A DNA stretch of 34,786 nucleotides, taken from positions 1 to 34,786 of the forward strand of contig JAKADP010000019.1 of the NCBI GenBank assembly GCA_021820465.1, given 5' to 3'. Under the pieces are notes generated by a model. That model was not told the DNA's origin and made no database searches. It saw only the letters and a program-made list of their open reading frames with translations. The DNA comes from Bacillota bacterium. Its GTDB lineage: Bacteria; Bacillota; Sulfobacillia; Sulfobacillales; JAIMBI01. The first letter of the stretch is position 1. Each line of letters opens with the position of its first letter. Below are positions 6,327 through 14,189 of this stretch, in pieces. The position numbers and the translations under genes are program-made.

Positions 6327-8811
6327 CACCCCGGTCATGGCTCAGTGGCGGCGCCTCAAGGCCGACGCCCAAGACACGGACTGGCTGTTCTTTCGGCTCG
6401 GGGACTTCTATGAGCTCTTTGGCGACGACGCCGAGGCGGCGGCTCCCATCCTAGGTGTGCAGCTGACGAGCCGTGACCAGAAGGTGCCCATGTGCGGGGT
6501 GCCGTACCATGCCCTAGACGAGTATTTGGGACGGGCCGTTGCGGCGGGATTCCGGGTGGCGGTCGCGGAGCAGCTGGAGGACCCGGCCGCGAGCCGCGGG
6601 CTGGTGTCCCGCGGGATTGTTCGGCGCGTGGGACCGGGAAACTATCTTCCGGAGGATGGCCGCGCTCCCGGCCCGCTCGCCGCCGTCCGGCTGGCCAGAC
6701 TCGGGTTCGGGCTGGCCTTGGCTTGGCTCACCGAGGGCCGCCTCGCTGCCTGGGAGTACCATGGCCGCGACTATGCGGCGGTATTGGCCGACGAGTGGCG
6801 GCGGGTGCGTCCGGCCGAGGCGCTGGCCAGTGGGGAGCTGCCGGCCGGCTTGCGGGCACGCGTCGATGCCCGGCGCTTTGCCGGCCCGAACGCTGCGCGC
6901 GAGCTGGCGGATCGGTGGGGGGTGCCCAGCCTGGCGCGCTGGGGCTTGGACGGCGAGCCGCTGGCCACCGAGGCACTCTGGGCGGTCATTCAGTACGCCG
7001 AGGCCGCGGAAGGCCGGACCCTGTCCCATCTGACCGCCGTCCAGGCGGGGCGCCCTGAAGGGCTGATGCGCGTCGAATCCCGGGCGCTGAGCCAACTGGG
7101 CATCGAGGGCGCGGGGGGCCTCGCGGACTGGGTGAATCTTGCCGTCACGCCGATGGGTCAGCGACTGCTGGGGGAGTGGGTGCGCCGTCCCCTGGCCCAC
7201 CCCTCCAGGCTGGCGCGGCGGCAGGATGCTGTCGCGGCCTGGCTGGAGAGGCCGGCGCTGCGGCGCAGCGTGCGAGCCGCGTTGGGCCAGGTGGGGGATG
7301 TGGAGCGCCGCTTGGCTCGAGTGGCCCTGGAGCTGGCCACCCCTCGGGACCTCGTGCGGCTGCGCGAGGGACTGGCCCGGCTGGCCGCGCTCGCCCCTGA
7401 CGCGGCATCGGTGGCCCCGGCGCCGCCGGCGGAGTCCCCGGACGTGCTGCCCAGCGTGTTGACCGCGCTTGACACGCTGGATCCCCAGGCGGGAGCCGCC
7501 TGGGATGCGGGGGGCCTTATCGCGCCGGGGCAAGACCCAGCGCTGGATCAGCTGCGGGAGCTGGCGCACGATCGCCGTGCGGCGCTGCTGGCCCTCGAGA
7601 GGACGCTCCAAGAGGAGACGGGCCTGCGCGCGCTCAAGATTCGGCTCCACCGGACTCTGGGGTACTTCGTGGAGGTGCCGGCGGACAAAGCGGACCGCGT
7701 GCCGGCGAGCTGGCGCCGGCGGCAGAGCCTGGCCAGCGTCGAGCGCTTCTCGCTTCCGGCCCTCGAGGATCTGGCCGCGGCCATTCACTCGGCCACCGGC
7801 GACTGGATGGCCGCCGAAGAGTCCCGGGCGCGCGCGGTGCTGCAGATCGTGAGGGACCAGGTGGCCGCTCTGCAGGCGTGGGCGCGATGGGCGGCTCGCC
7901 TGGACAGCCTCGCGGCCCTGGGGGAGCTGGCCGAGCGCCACCAGCTGGTCCGCCCGGCCGTCGGCTCTGCCATTCACCTCCGCGGCGTCCGCCATCCGGT
8001 GGTGGCTGATCAGGTGCCCAGCTACGTACCCAGTGACCTGGTGCTTGCGCCGCCAGCCAAGGCGGCCATCATCACGGGGCCCAACATGGCAGGCAAGTCC
8101 ACCTTTATGCGCGCCGTGGCCCAAAATGCCTGGCTGGCGCAGATCGGCAGCTTCGTGGCGGCTCACGAGTGGAGCGCGCCGCTCTTTGACGGGATCCAGC
8201 CCCGCATCGGCGCGGAGGATGACTTGATCCATGGCCGCAGCACGTTTTTGGTCGAAATGGAGGAGACGGCGCAGATTCTTCACCAAGCGGGGCCGGACAC
8301 CTTGGTGATTTTGGATGAGCTGGGGCGTGGCACCGCCACGTTTGATGGGATGGCCATCGCCTGGGCGGTGATGGAGCACCTCGTGGGAGAGGACCCGTCG
8401 GCTGCGCCCTGGGTGCTGCTGGCCACGCATTATCACGAACTTACCCAGCTGGGCGGCCCGCGCGTGGTGAACCTGGCCGTGGACGCGGTGCAGCGGGAAG
8501 GACAGCTGGTGTGGCTCCATGAGGTGCACCCGGGCCGCGCCTCGCAGTCGTTCGGCGTCGCGGTCGCGGCGCTGGCGGGGCTGCCGCGGCCGCTGCTGCG
8601 CCGGGCGGAGCGGCTGCTGCGCCAGTGGGAGCGCACCGGCCGGCCGGCCCCGGCCCCCGATGTGGAGCAGGTGGACTGGTTTTCTCCTGATCCGGCGGTC
8701 GAGGGATGGCTGGCTGAGCTGGATCGCGTGCGCGTGGACACCCTCACCCCCTTGGAGGCTCTCCAGCTGCTGGCGGAATGGCAGCGCCGGCGCGCGGGAG
8801 AGCGAGCATGA
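6316..8811 (+). CDS. mutS: DNA mismatch repair protein MutS
   Basis: An 831-residue MutS, close to the family length of about 850. The N-terminal mismatch-recognition domain carries the FYE motif in FFRLGDFYELFGDDA, and the connector, lever and clamp domains follow. The ABC-type ATPase has Walker A at residues 588-595 (GPNMAGKS), the signature region GRSTFLVEMEETAQIL, Walker B LVILDELGRGTATFDG, and the H-loop ATHYHELTQL. The C-terminal helix-turn-helix dimerisation region is short. The GTG at 6316 was chosen because GGGGAGG lies seven bases upstream and the resulting N-terminus (MGADTPVMAQWRRLK) matches MutS proteins. MutS recognises mismatches and recruits MutL, encoded immediately downstream with an ATGA overlap. 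Confidence 0.98.
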   Translation: MGADTPVMAQWRRLKADAQDTDWLFFRLGDFYELFGDDAEAAAPILGVQLTSRDQKVPMCGVPYHALDEYLGRAVAAGFRVAVAEQLEDPAASRGLVSRGIVRRVGPGNYLPEDGRAPGPLAAVRLARLGFGLALAWLTEGRLAAWEYHGRDYAAVLADEWRRVRPAEALASGELPAGLRARVDARRFAGPNAARELADRWGVPSLARWGLDGEPLATEALWAVIQYAEAAEGRTLSHLTAVQAGRPEGLMRVESRALSQLGIEGAGGLADWVNLAVTPMGQRLLGEWVRRPLAHPSRLARRQDAVAAWLERPALRRSVRAALGQVGDVERRLARVALELATPRDLVRLREGLARLAALAPDAASVAPAPPAESPDVLPSVLTALDTLDPQAGAAWDAGGLIAPGQDPALDQLRELAHDRRAALLALERTLQEETGLRALKIRLHRTLGYFVEVPADKADRVPASWRRRQSLASVERFSLPALEDLAAAIHSATGDWMAAEESRARAVLQIVRDQVAALQAWARWAARLDSLAALGELAERHQLVRPAVGSAIHLRGVRHPVVADQVPSYVPSDLVLAPPAKAAIITGPNMAGKSTFMRAVAQNAWLAQIGSFVAAHEWSAPLFDGIQPRIGAEDDLIHGRSTFLVEMEETAQILHQAGPDTLVILDELGRGTATFDGMAIAWAVMEHLVGEDPSAAPWVLLATHYHELTQLGGPRVVNLAVDAVQREGQLVWLHEVHPGRASQSFGVAVAALAGLPRPLLRRAERLLRQWERTGRPAPAPDVEQVDWFSPDPAVEGWLAELDRVRVDTLTPLEALQLLAEWQRRRAGERA

Positions 8812-10526
8812 GCCGCATCCGGCGCCTGGACCCCGCGGTGGCCGATCAGATTGCCGCCGGGGAAGTGGTGGAGCGCCCGGCGTCCGTCGTGAAGGAGCTG
8901 ACGGACAACGCCATCGACGCCGGGGCCCGCACCGTGCGGGTGCTGGTGCCGGGGCCCGACCGCCGACACCTGATTGTGGAAGATGACGGGGTTGGAATGG
9001 AAGCCGAGGATGTGCGGCTGGCGGTGGAGCGCCATGCCACCTCCAAGCTCACCCGCCTGGCGGACTTGGATCACCTCGAGACGCTGGGCTTTCGGGGTGA
9101 GGCGCTGGCCGCCATCGGGGCGGTATCCCGGCTGGTGGTGGCCAGTCGCCCCCGGGAGGGAGCCGACACGGGCTATCAGGTGGTCGTAGACCACGGCCGG
9201 CGCGTGGCCGCCGGTCCGGTGGCCCGTCAGCCCGGAACCCGCGTGGAGTGCCGCGACCTGTTTCGGGATGTCCCCGCGCGCCTCAAGGCCCTGCCGGCGC
9301 CCGCCGCCGAATGGGCCGCCATCTGGCAGGTTGTCGCGGCACAGGCGGTGGCTCATCCGCACGTGGGCTGGACGCTGGCCGAGCAGCCCGGAGATATGCC
9401 GGCGTTCAGCACGCCGCCAGATGGGGCGCTGGAACAGGTACTGCTGGCGTGGCTGGGCCCCGAGGTGGCTGCCCAGCTGATTGCCGTGGACCGGCAGGCG
9501 CTTGCCGGTGACGTGTCGGTGCGCGGCTTCATCCTGCCGCCCAGTCTGGCCCGAGGCAACCGCCGGCAGCAGGTGCTGGTGGTGAATGGACGGGTGGTCC
9601 GGAATTTCTCGCTGCGGGCCGCCGTGGAACAGGGATACGGCAGCCTCCTGCCGGAGCGCCGCTACCCGGGCTGCTGGCTGCACATTGTGGTGCCAGGTCC
9701 GGAGGTGGACCCCAACGCCCATCCGGCGAAAGCCGAGGTGCGCCTGATGCGTGACCGGGCCGTTGCCGGCGTGGTCCACCAAGCGGTCCAGGATGCGCTG
9801 CGCCGCGCGCGAGCTTTTCCCTTGGACTCGGGGATGGTGGCCGCGGCAGGGCTGTCCGAGCCCTCCGCCCGCGCCGCCGAGCAGGCGAGCTGGGACTGGC
9901 CCGCGCCCGCCCCCACCGATGGGCGACCCCTGCTGCACCGCGAAATTGCCGAGCTGACGCCGCTGGCTCAGTGGCAGGCGCGCTACCTGCTGTGCCAGGG
10001 CGCCGCGGGGCTCTATGTCATTGACCAGCACGCCGCACACGAGCGGGTGTACTATGACCGCCTGAAGTCCTCTGCGGGGCAGTCGGCGACCGTACAGCCG
10101 CTCCTCATGCCCCTGATCTTGAGCCTGTCGCGCGCCGAGGCGGCCCTGCTGGAGACGCACCGCGCCGCCATCGCCGCCGCGGGCTTTGACCTGGAGACGC
10201 TGGGCGGGTCAAGCGCCGCGCTGCGCGCGGTGCCGGCGGCGCTGGCCGATGTCGCGGACCTCAAGCTGGTAGCCACGCTGTTCGACTCGCTCCTGGCAGG
10301 GGGGCCGTACGGAGAGCATCCGGTCTCGTGGGCGCTCGACCACCAGCTGGCGACCGCGGCGTGCAAAGCCGCTGTCAAGGCCAACCGGTCCCTCACACGG
10401 ATCGAAATGGAGGGGCTGCTGGGAGAGATGGCGGCCAGCCCTTCGCCCCGGAGCTGCCCGCACGGGCGTCCCACCCTGCTGGTGCTGTCGCTGGAGGAGG
10501 TGGATCGGCGCTTTGGACGACGCTGA
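8808..10526 (+). CDS. mutL: DNA mismatch repair protein MutL (endonuclease type)
   Basis: A 572-residue protein. The N-terminal GHKL ATPase shows VVKELTDNAIDAG (catalytic Glu and Mg-binding Asn kept), DDGVGM, ERHATSKL and TLGFRGEAL. The C-terminal domain has the metal-dependent nicking motif DQHAAHERVYYD, which follows DQHA(X)2E(X)4E except that the last Glu is Asp. Supporting motifs AACKAAVKANRSL and CPHGRPT are also present. This places it with MutL proteins that nick the daughter strand in organisms without MutH. The ATG overlaps the mutS TGA (ATGA), indicating translational coupling. The end overlaps the miaA start by 14 bases. Confidence 0.97.
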   Translation: MSRIRRLDPAVADQIAAGEVVERPASVVKELTDNAIDAGARTVRVLVPGPDRRHLIVEDDGVGMEAEDVRLAVERHATSKLTRLADLDHLETLGFRGEALAAIGAVSRLVVASRPREGADTGYQVVVDHGRRVAAGPVARQPGTRVECRDLFRDVPARLKALPAPAAEWAAIWQVVAAQAVAHPHVGWTLAEQPGDMPAFSTPPDGALEQVLLAWLGPEVAAQLIAVDRQALAGDVSVRGFILPPSLARGNRRQQVLVVNGRVVRNFSLRAAVEQGYGSLLPERRYPGCWLHIVVPGPEVDPNAHPAKAEVRLMRDRAVAGVVHQAVQDALRRARAFPLDSGMVAAAGLSEPSARAAEQASWDWPAPAPTDGRPLLHREIAELTPLAQWQARYLLCQGAAGLYVIDQHAAHERVYYDRLKSSAGQSATVQPLLMPLILSLSRAEAALLETHRAAIAAAGFDLETLGGSSAALRAVPAALADVADLKLVATLFDSLLAGGPYGEHPVSWALDHQLATAACKAAVKANRSLTRIEMEGLLGEMAASPSPRSCPHGRPTLLVLSLEEVDRRFGRR

Positions 10527-11445
10527 CAAGCCACCCCTGTTGGTCCTCATGGGTCCCACCGCGGTGGGCAAGTCGTCCCTGGCCCTGGAGTGGGCCGCCC
10601 GCGTGGGAGCGGAAATTGTGGCCGCGGACTCCACGACCGTGTACCGGGGTGTCGACATCGGCACCGCGAAGCCCACCCCGGAGGAGCGGCGGCGCGTGCG
10701 CCACCACGTCCTCGACGTCGCAGACCCCGAGGAGCAGTACACGGTGGCGCGGTTCCAGCAGGATGCCACCGAGGCTATTCGCAGCATCGTGCAGCGCGGC
10801 CGCCTGCCGCTGATCGTCGGAGGCACGGGGCTGTGGATTCGGGCCCTCTTGGCCAATTTTCCGCTGGCGCCCGGCCAAGATCCCGCCGTACGCGCCAACC
10901 TGGAGGCTTGGTGGGATGGCGGCGGCCCCGCGCCGCTCCTGCGCCAGCTGCAGCTGGTGGACCCGGCCTCCGCCGCGGCGATTGCGCCCGGAGACCGCCG
11001 CCGTGTGGTGCGGGCGCTTGAAGTGTACCGCACCACCGGCCGCCCGCTGCCCCGCGAGCCCGGCACGCCTCCCTACCGTGTGCTGCGCGTCGGACTCCAG
11101 CGCAGCCGCCCCGTTCTGTGGGAGCGGATTCGGGAGCGGGCCCGCGGTCAGCTGGAGGCCGGGCTGTTGGATGAGCTGCTGGCCCTCCACGCCCGAGGCG
11201 TCGGATGGCGAGCCCCCGCGTTTTTGGGACTGGGCTACCGCGAAGGCGTCCAGTGGGCGCGGGGGCGCCTTGCGACCGAGCACGTGCTTCCTCTCATCGT
11301 GCTGCACACGCGCCAATACGCCAAGCGGCAGATGACCTGGCTGGCACGGGAGCCCGACACCCGCTGGATCAACCTGGATGACTGCCGTGAGGGCGACGCG
11401 CTGGCCCAAGTGCTGTCGTGGACCAGCGCGTGGCTGTCCCGCTAA
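10513..11445 (+). CDS. miaA: tRNA dimethylallyltransferase MiaA
   Basis: A 310-residue enzyme that transfers a dimethylallyl group from DMAPP to N6 of A37 in tRNAs reading UNN codons. Visible motifs are the P-loop GPTAVGKSS, DSTTVYRGVDIGTAKP (DSMQVYRGMDIGTAKP in most homologues), the DMAPP/tRNA region VGGTGLWIRAL, RRVVRALEVYRTTGRPLP, and the C-terminal TRQYAKRQMTWL. The start is TTG at 10513, inside the mutL end, with GGAGGAGG eleven bases upstream. The only downstream ATG (10549) would begin right at the P-loop strand and is less likely. In B. subtilis hfq follows miaA; no hfq is present here, and a convergent hydrolase gene starts its 3' end 30 bp away. Confidence 0.96.
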   Translation: MDDADKPPLLVLMGPTAVGKSSLALEWAARVGAEIVAADSTTVYRGVDIGTAKPTPEERRRVRHHVLDVADPEEQYTVARFQQDATEAIRSIVQRGRLPLIVGGTGLWIRALLANFPLAPGQDPAVRANLEAWWDGGGPAPLLRQLQLVDPASAAAIAPGDRRRVVRALEVYRTTGRPLPREPGTPPYRVLRVGLQRSRPVLWERIRERARGQLEAGLLDELLALHARGVGWRAPAFLGLGYREGVQWARGRLATEHVLPLIVLHTRQYAKRQMTWLAREPDTRWINLDDCREGDALAQVLSWTSAWLSR

Positions 11446-11474
11446 ATTTGGGAGCGGCCGAGGCGCCCGTGCGC

Positions 11475-12332
11475 CTATCGGCTGAACACCTGCTGCCCGA
11501 TGGTGGCTACCACCGGGAGCCCTTCCATCCACGCATTGTGGGTGAGCGCCGGGTTGTAGAAGTACAGAGCCCCGGGAGCGGGGTCCTCGCCGGCGAGAGC
11601 AGCCTCAGCAGCCTGGTACGCCAGCGCGCTGGGTGCCTGCCAGTAGGTGCCGTTCTGCACCGATTCAAACTGGCCGGGCGCAAAGATGACGCCTGCAATA
11701 GATTTGGGAAATCCCGGGCTAGCCACCCGGTTCAGCACAACGGCCGCCACGGCCACCATCCCCAAAAAAGGCTGATCCCCGGCCTCGGCCTGCACTAAGT
11801 GCGCTAATTCGGTGAGGCTCTGGCTGGCCACCGCCGTCGCCGCGGGCGAGGCGGCGGCGCCGGGCGCCGCCGGAACCCACACGACCGTACCGACGGCCAG
11901 TGTCTGGCTGGCGTTCAGGGACTCCAGCGCCGAGATCGGCACCCCGAGCACGGGGGCCAGCGCGGAGAGGGTGGTGGCCTGTGTCAGCAGGAAGCGGCCG
12001 GGAATCGCCAGCGTCGCGCCCGCGTAGATGGTGGTGGACGACCCGAGCTGGTTGGCGGCCTGCAGGGCCGGCACACTCACGCCGTACGTTCGGGACAGCT
12101 GCCACAGGGTGTCGCCCCAACTCAGCACAATGCGCGCAGGCGGACTCATCCACGTCCCTAGGGCGGGCGCGCTGGCGGCGGTGGGCCCCAACGGCGGGCT
12201 GGCGGCCTCCACGCGGGGCGCGCCCCCGAGTCCCGCCACACCCGCGGCGGCGGAGGCTGCCCACACCATGGCCCCCAGTGAAATGATTCGGACGACGGCC
12301 GCCCGCCCTCCCTGGCGTTGATCTTTGGACAC
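11475..12332 (-). CDS. LysM-SleB type cell-wall (spore cortex) hydrolase
   Basis: A 285-residue exported protein. Residues about 12-44 are a signal peptide or anchor ending near VEAAS. Two LysM modules follow: one with DTLWQLSRTYGVSVPALQAA, the second a degenerate copy around TTLSALAPVLGVPISALESL. The C-terminal domain is Hydrolase_2/SleB-like, with the typical AHLVQAEAGDQPFLGMVAVA, AVVLNRVASPGFP, PGQFESV and ALYFYNP patterns. The first Glu in QAEAGD is the likely catalytic acid. Such proteins cleave cortex peptidoglycan during germination or remodel the wall in the mother cell. The GTG at 12332 has AGGGGGTG five bases upstream. The gene is inserted in inverse orientation between miaA and spoVK. 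Confidence 0.9.
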   Translation of the reverse strand: MSKDQRQGGRAAVVRIISLGAMVWAASAAAGVAGLGGAPRVEAASPPLGPTAASAPALGTWMSPPARIVLSWGDTLWQLSRTYGVSVPALQAANQLGSSTTIYAGATLAIPGRFLLTQATTLSALAPVLGVPISALESLNASQTLAVGTVVWVPAAPGAAASPAATAVASQSLTELAHLVQAEAGDQPFLGMVAVAAVVLNRVASPGFPKSIAGVIFAPGQFESVQNGTYWQAPSALAYQAAEAALAGEDPAPGALYFYNPALTHNAWMEGLPVVATIGQQVFSR

Positions 12333-12363
12333 GCTTGCACCCCCTGCTTGTTGCCGGCCATGA

Positions 12364-12380
12364 CCCGCCAGCTTGGCGGG
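12364..12380. repeat. Inverted repeat upstream of the LysM-SleB gene
   Basis: CCCGCCA, three-base spacer, TGGCGGG. This perfect 7-bp repeat lies 32 bases before the hydrolase start and just inside the candidate promoter at 12381-12407. It could be a regulator site or a 5' leader hairpin. Confidence 0.35.
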
Positions 12381-12407
12381 ATCATATGCGGACAGGCCCC
12401 AGGACGT
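12381..12407 (-). promoter_or_regulatory. Possible sigma-K-like promoter of the LysM-SleB gene
   Basis: On the minus strand, AC, then 17 bases, then CATATGAT. This fits the sporulation sigma-K pattern AC-N16/17-CATANNNT, about 50 bases upstream of a probable spore hydrolase gene. The pattern is short and could arise by chance. Confidence 0.3.
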
Positions 12408-12570
12408 GCCACATATCGCCGCCTCAGGGACCGTCCCCCGCTCGAGGGAGGCACACCCAGAGGACTCACGGCATGGACGCAGGCGGCGGCGAATCTACCT
12501 CGTGTGGGCGGCACGTATCATGCAAGGGTGGGGCAGGCCACGCGCCAGGCAGCGAAGAAAGGAGGAGGCG

Positions 12571-13542
12571 ATGGCGAGCGGACATCCAGGGGGGGCCACG
12601 CCGGACACCTCGGCGGAGGTGCTTCGGTGGCTGGCTGACGGGCACGTCAGCACGGTGGAAGCCGTCCGGCAGCTCCGTCGGCTTGAGCGCCGGCCGGGCG
12701 CCCCCGCACCCGCCCCCGGTCCCGACTTGCCCACGGCCGGGGCGTTAGCCGCATTGGATGCGCTGGTGGGGCTCCGGGAGGTCAAGCGCCAGGTTCGCGA
12801 GATCTGCGCTTTTGTGGACATCCAGCAGCGGCGCGCCGCCATGCAGCTGGCGGCGGAGCCCCACACGCTGCACATGGTGTTCCGCGGTGCCCCGGGGACC
12901 GGCAAGACGACGGTGGCCCGCCTGCTGGGGCAGCTCTTTCGGGATCTGGGCGCCCTCCCGAAGGGGCATCTGGTGGAAGTCGAGCGCGCCGACCTGGTGG
13001 GGGAGTACATCGGGCACACCGCGCAGAAAACACGTGAGGTCGTCCGCCGGGCTCTAGGCGGGGTGCTGTTCATCGACGAGGCCTATGCCTTGGCGCGAGG
13101 GGGCGGCAAGGACTTCGGCAAGGAGGCCATTGACGCCCTCGTGAAGGTGATGGAGGACAAGAAGAGTGAGTTCCTCCTCATATTGGCCGGCTATCCGCGC
13201 GAAATGGCGGCCTTCATGGACGCCAACCCGGGACTCCGGTCGCGCTTCGCCATCCATGTGGACTTCCCCGAGTATCGGCCGGACGAACTGGCGGCTATTG
13301 CCCGCCTGATGCTGGCCGAGCGCCAGTATCGACTGGCGCCCGACGCGGACGAGGTGCTGGCCAAGGCCTTGGACCGGCGGACGGGCGTGTGGCACGAGAA
13401 CGCCGGCAACGCACGCATGGTGCGCAACCTGATGGAGCGCGCCATTCGGCGGCAGGCAGTCCGGCTCGTCCAACACACAGGACCGCTGTCGCGCGAGGAC
13501 CTGATGACGCTGGTGGCCGCGGACCTCGACGAGGTGCGGTGA
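12571..13542 (+). CDS. spoVK: SpoVK-like AAA+ ATPase (stage V sporulation protein K)
   Basis: A 323-residue AAA+ protein of the SpoVK/CbbX family. A helical N-terminal region of about 55 residues precedes the conserved [18 protein letters not shown] entry. Walker A is at residues 106-113 (GAPGTGKT), Walker B is [10 protein letters not shown], the region LLILAGYP covers sensor 1, and NPGLRSRF supplies the arginine finger. The C-terminal lid includes [16 protein letters not shown]. In B. subtilis SpoVK acts in the mother cell for spore maturation; CbbX relatives remodel protein complexes. The ATG at 12571 follows AAAGGAGGAGGCG. The frame is open for another 66 codons upstream, but that part is leader DNA. 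A TATCAT box at 12516 is the only promoter hint. The TGA overlaps the next start (TGATG). Confidence 0.9.
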   Translation: MASGHPGGATPDTSAEVLRWLADGHVSTVEAVRQLRRLERRPGAPAPAPGPDLPTAGALAALDALVGLREVKRQVREICAFVDIQQRRAAMQLAAEPHTLHMVFRGAPGTGKTTVARLLGQLFRDLGALPKGHLVEVERADLVGEYIGHTAQKTREVVRRALGGVLFIDEAYALARGGGKDFGKEAIDALVKVMEDKKSEFLLILAGYPREMAAFMDANPGLRSRFAIHVDFPEYRPDELAAIARLMLAERQYRLAPDADEVLAKALDRRTGVWHENAGNARMVRNLMERAIRRQAVRLVQHTGPLSREDLMTLVAADLDEVR

Positions 13543-14138
13543 TGCGCGCCGCAGTGGTGGTGGGCGGGGTCAACGTGGGGAAGAGCCTCTTGGTGGTCAA
13601 CTTTGCGGCGTACTGCGGCCAGCGAGGCCTGCGGTTCCAGCCGCTGGACCGGTACGCCGCGTCTCCCCGGCCCTGGTCCCTGGGCGAGGCGCGGCGCCAG
13701 CTGGTGTCCGCCGGGCCTCATGCCATCCTCGCGGTTCAAGGCGTGGCCGTGACCCTGGTGGGCAAGGGCGGACCGCGGACCGTGCGGCTCTGGGATACGC
13801 CCGGCCTCGTCGCGGGCGTGGCCGGCGACCCCGCCGTGCGCCACGCCATGGCGGACGCGCTGGCCAAGGTGGCCCAAGCCGACCTCGTGCTGCATGTCGT
13901 AGATGTAGCGCGGCCGAACTGCTGGGGGGAGGCGGACCACGCCGTGGCCGAGTGGCGGGCCGCCGCCACTCCCTACACGGTGGTGGCCAACCAGATGGAC
14001 CGGCCGGGGGCTCGGGAGGGGTTGAAGCACTTGCGCCGGCAGGCCCCGGGTCTTCCGGTGGTACCCGTCTCGGCACTGACTCAGCAAGGCTTTGCAAGCC
14101 TGCGCCGGGCCATGGCGGCGAGCCTCCCCGTGGATTGA
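13542..14138 (+). CDS. Small P-loop GTPase coupled to spoVK
   Basis: A 198-residue single-domain protein. The P-loop GGVNVGKS lies at residues 8-15, G3 is DTPGL in RLWDTPGLVAG, G4 is NQMD (NKxD with Gln for Lys), and the G5-like segment is PVVPVSALTQQG. This is a TRAFAC-class GTPase, without the N-terminal HflX domain or the KH domain of Era/Der. It occupies the place where B. subtilis has ynbA (hflX) between spoVK and ynbB. The start ATG overlaps the spoVK TGA, so the two are translationally coupled and probably act together, perhaps during sporulation. That role is inference; I do not recognise a characterised homologue. Confidence 0.8.
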   Translation: MRAAVVVGGVNVGKSLLVVNFAAYCGQRGLRFQPLDRYAASPRPWSLGEARRQLVSAGPHAILAVQGVAVTLVGKGGPRTVRLWDTPGLVAGVAGDPAVRHAMADALAKVAQADLVLHVVDVARPNCWGEADHAVAEWRAAATPYTVVANQMDRPGAREGLKHLRRQAPGLPVVPVSALTQQGFASLRRAMAASLPVD

Positions 14139-14161
14139 CCCCGGTGCCAGCCTGCTATACT
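14135..14161 (+). promoter_or_regulatory. Probable vegetative promoter of the ynbB-like gene
   Basis: TTGACC (14135-14140) and TATACT (14156-14161) are separated by 15 bases, a short spacing with near-consensus boxes. The -35 overlaps the stop codon of the GTPase gene. Transcription would begin near 14168, leaving a short leader with GGGAGGA. Confidence 0.55.
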
Positions 14162-14189
14162 CGGGCAGGCGGCGGGAGGAGTGGGGGCT

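Noticed and set aside
6514-8529. Long minus-strand open frame (671 codons) opposite mutS
   Set aside because: Antisense shadow of a GC-rich gene. Composition is Arg/His/Gln/Gly-rich with no recognisable domain, while mutS on the other strand is unmistakable.
8433-10160. Long minus-strand open frame opposite the mutS/mutL junction
   Set aside because: Shadow frame spanning two clear genes, with no domain and no ribosome binding site.
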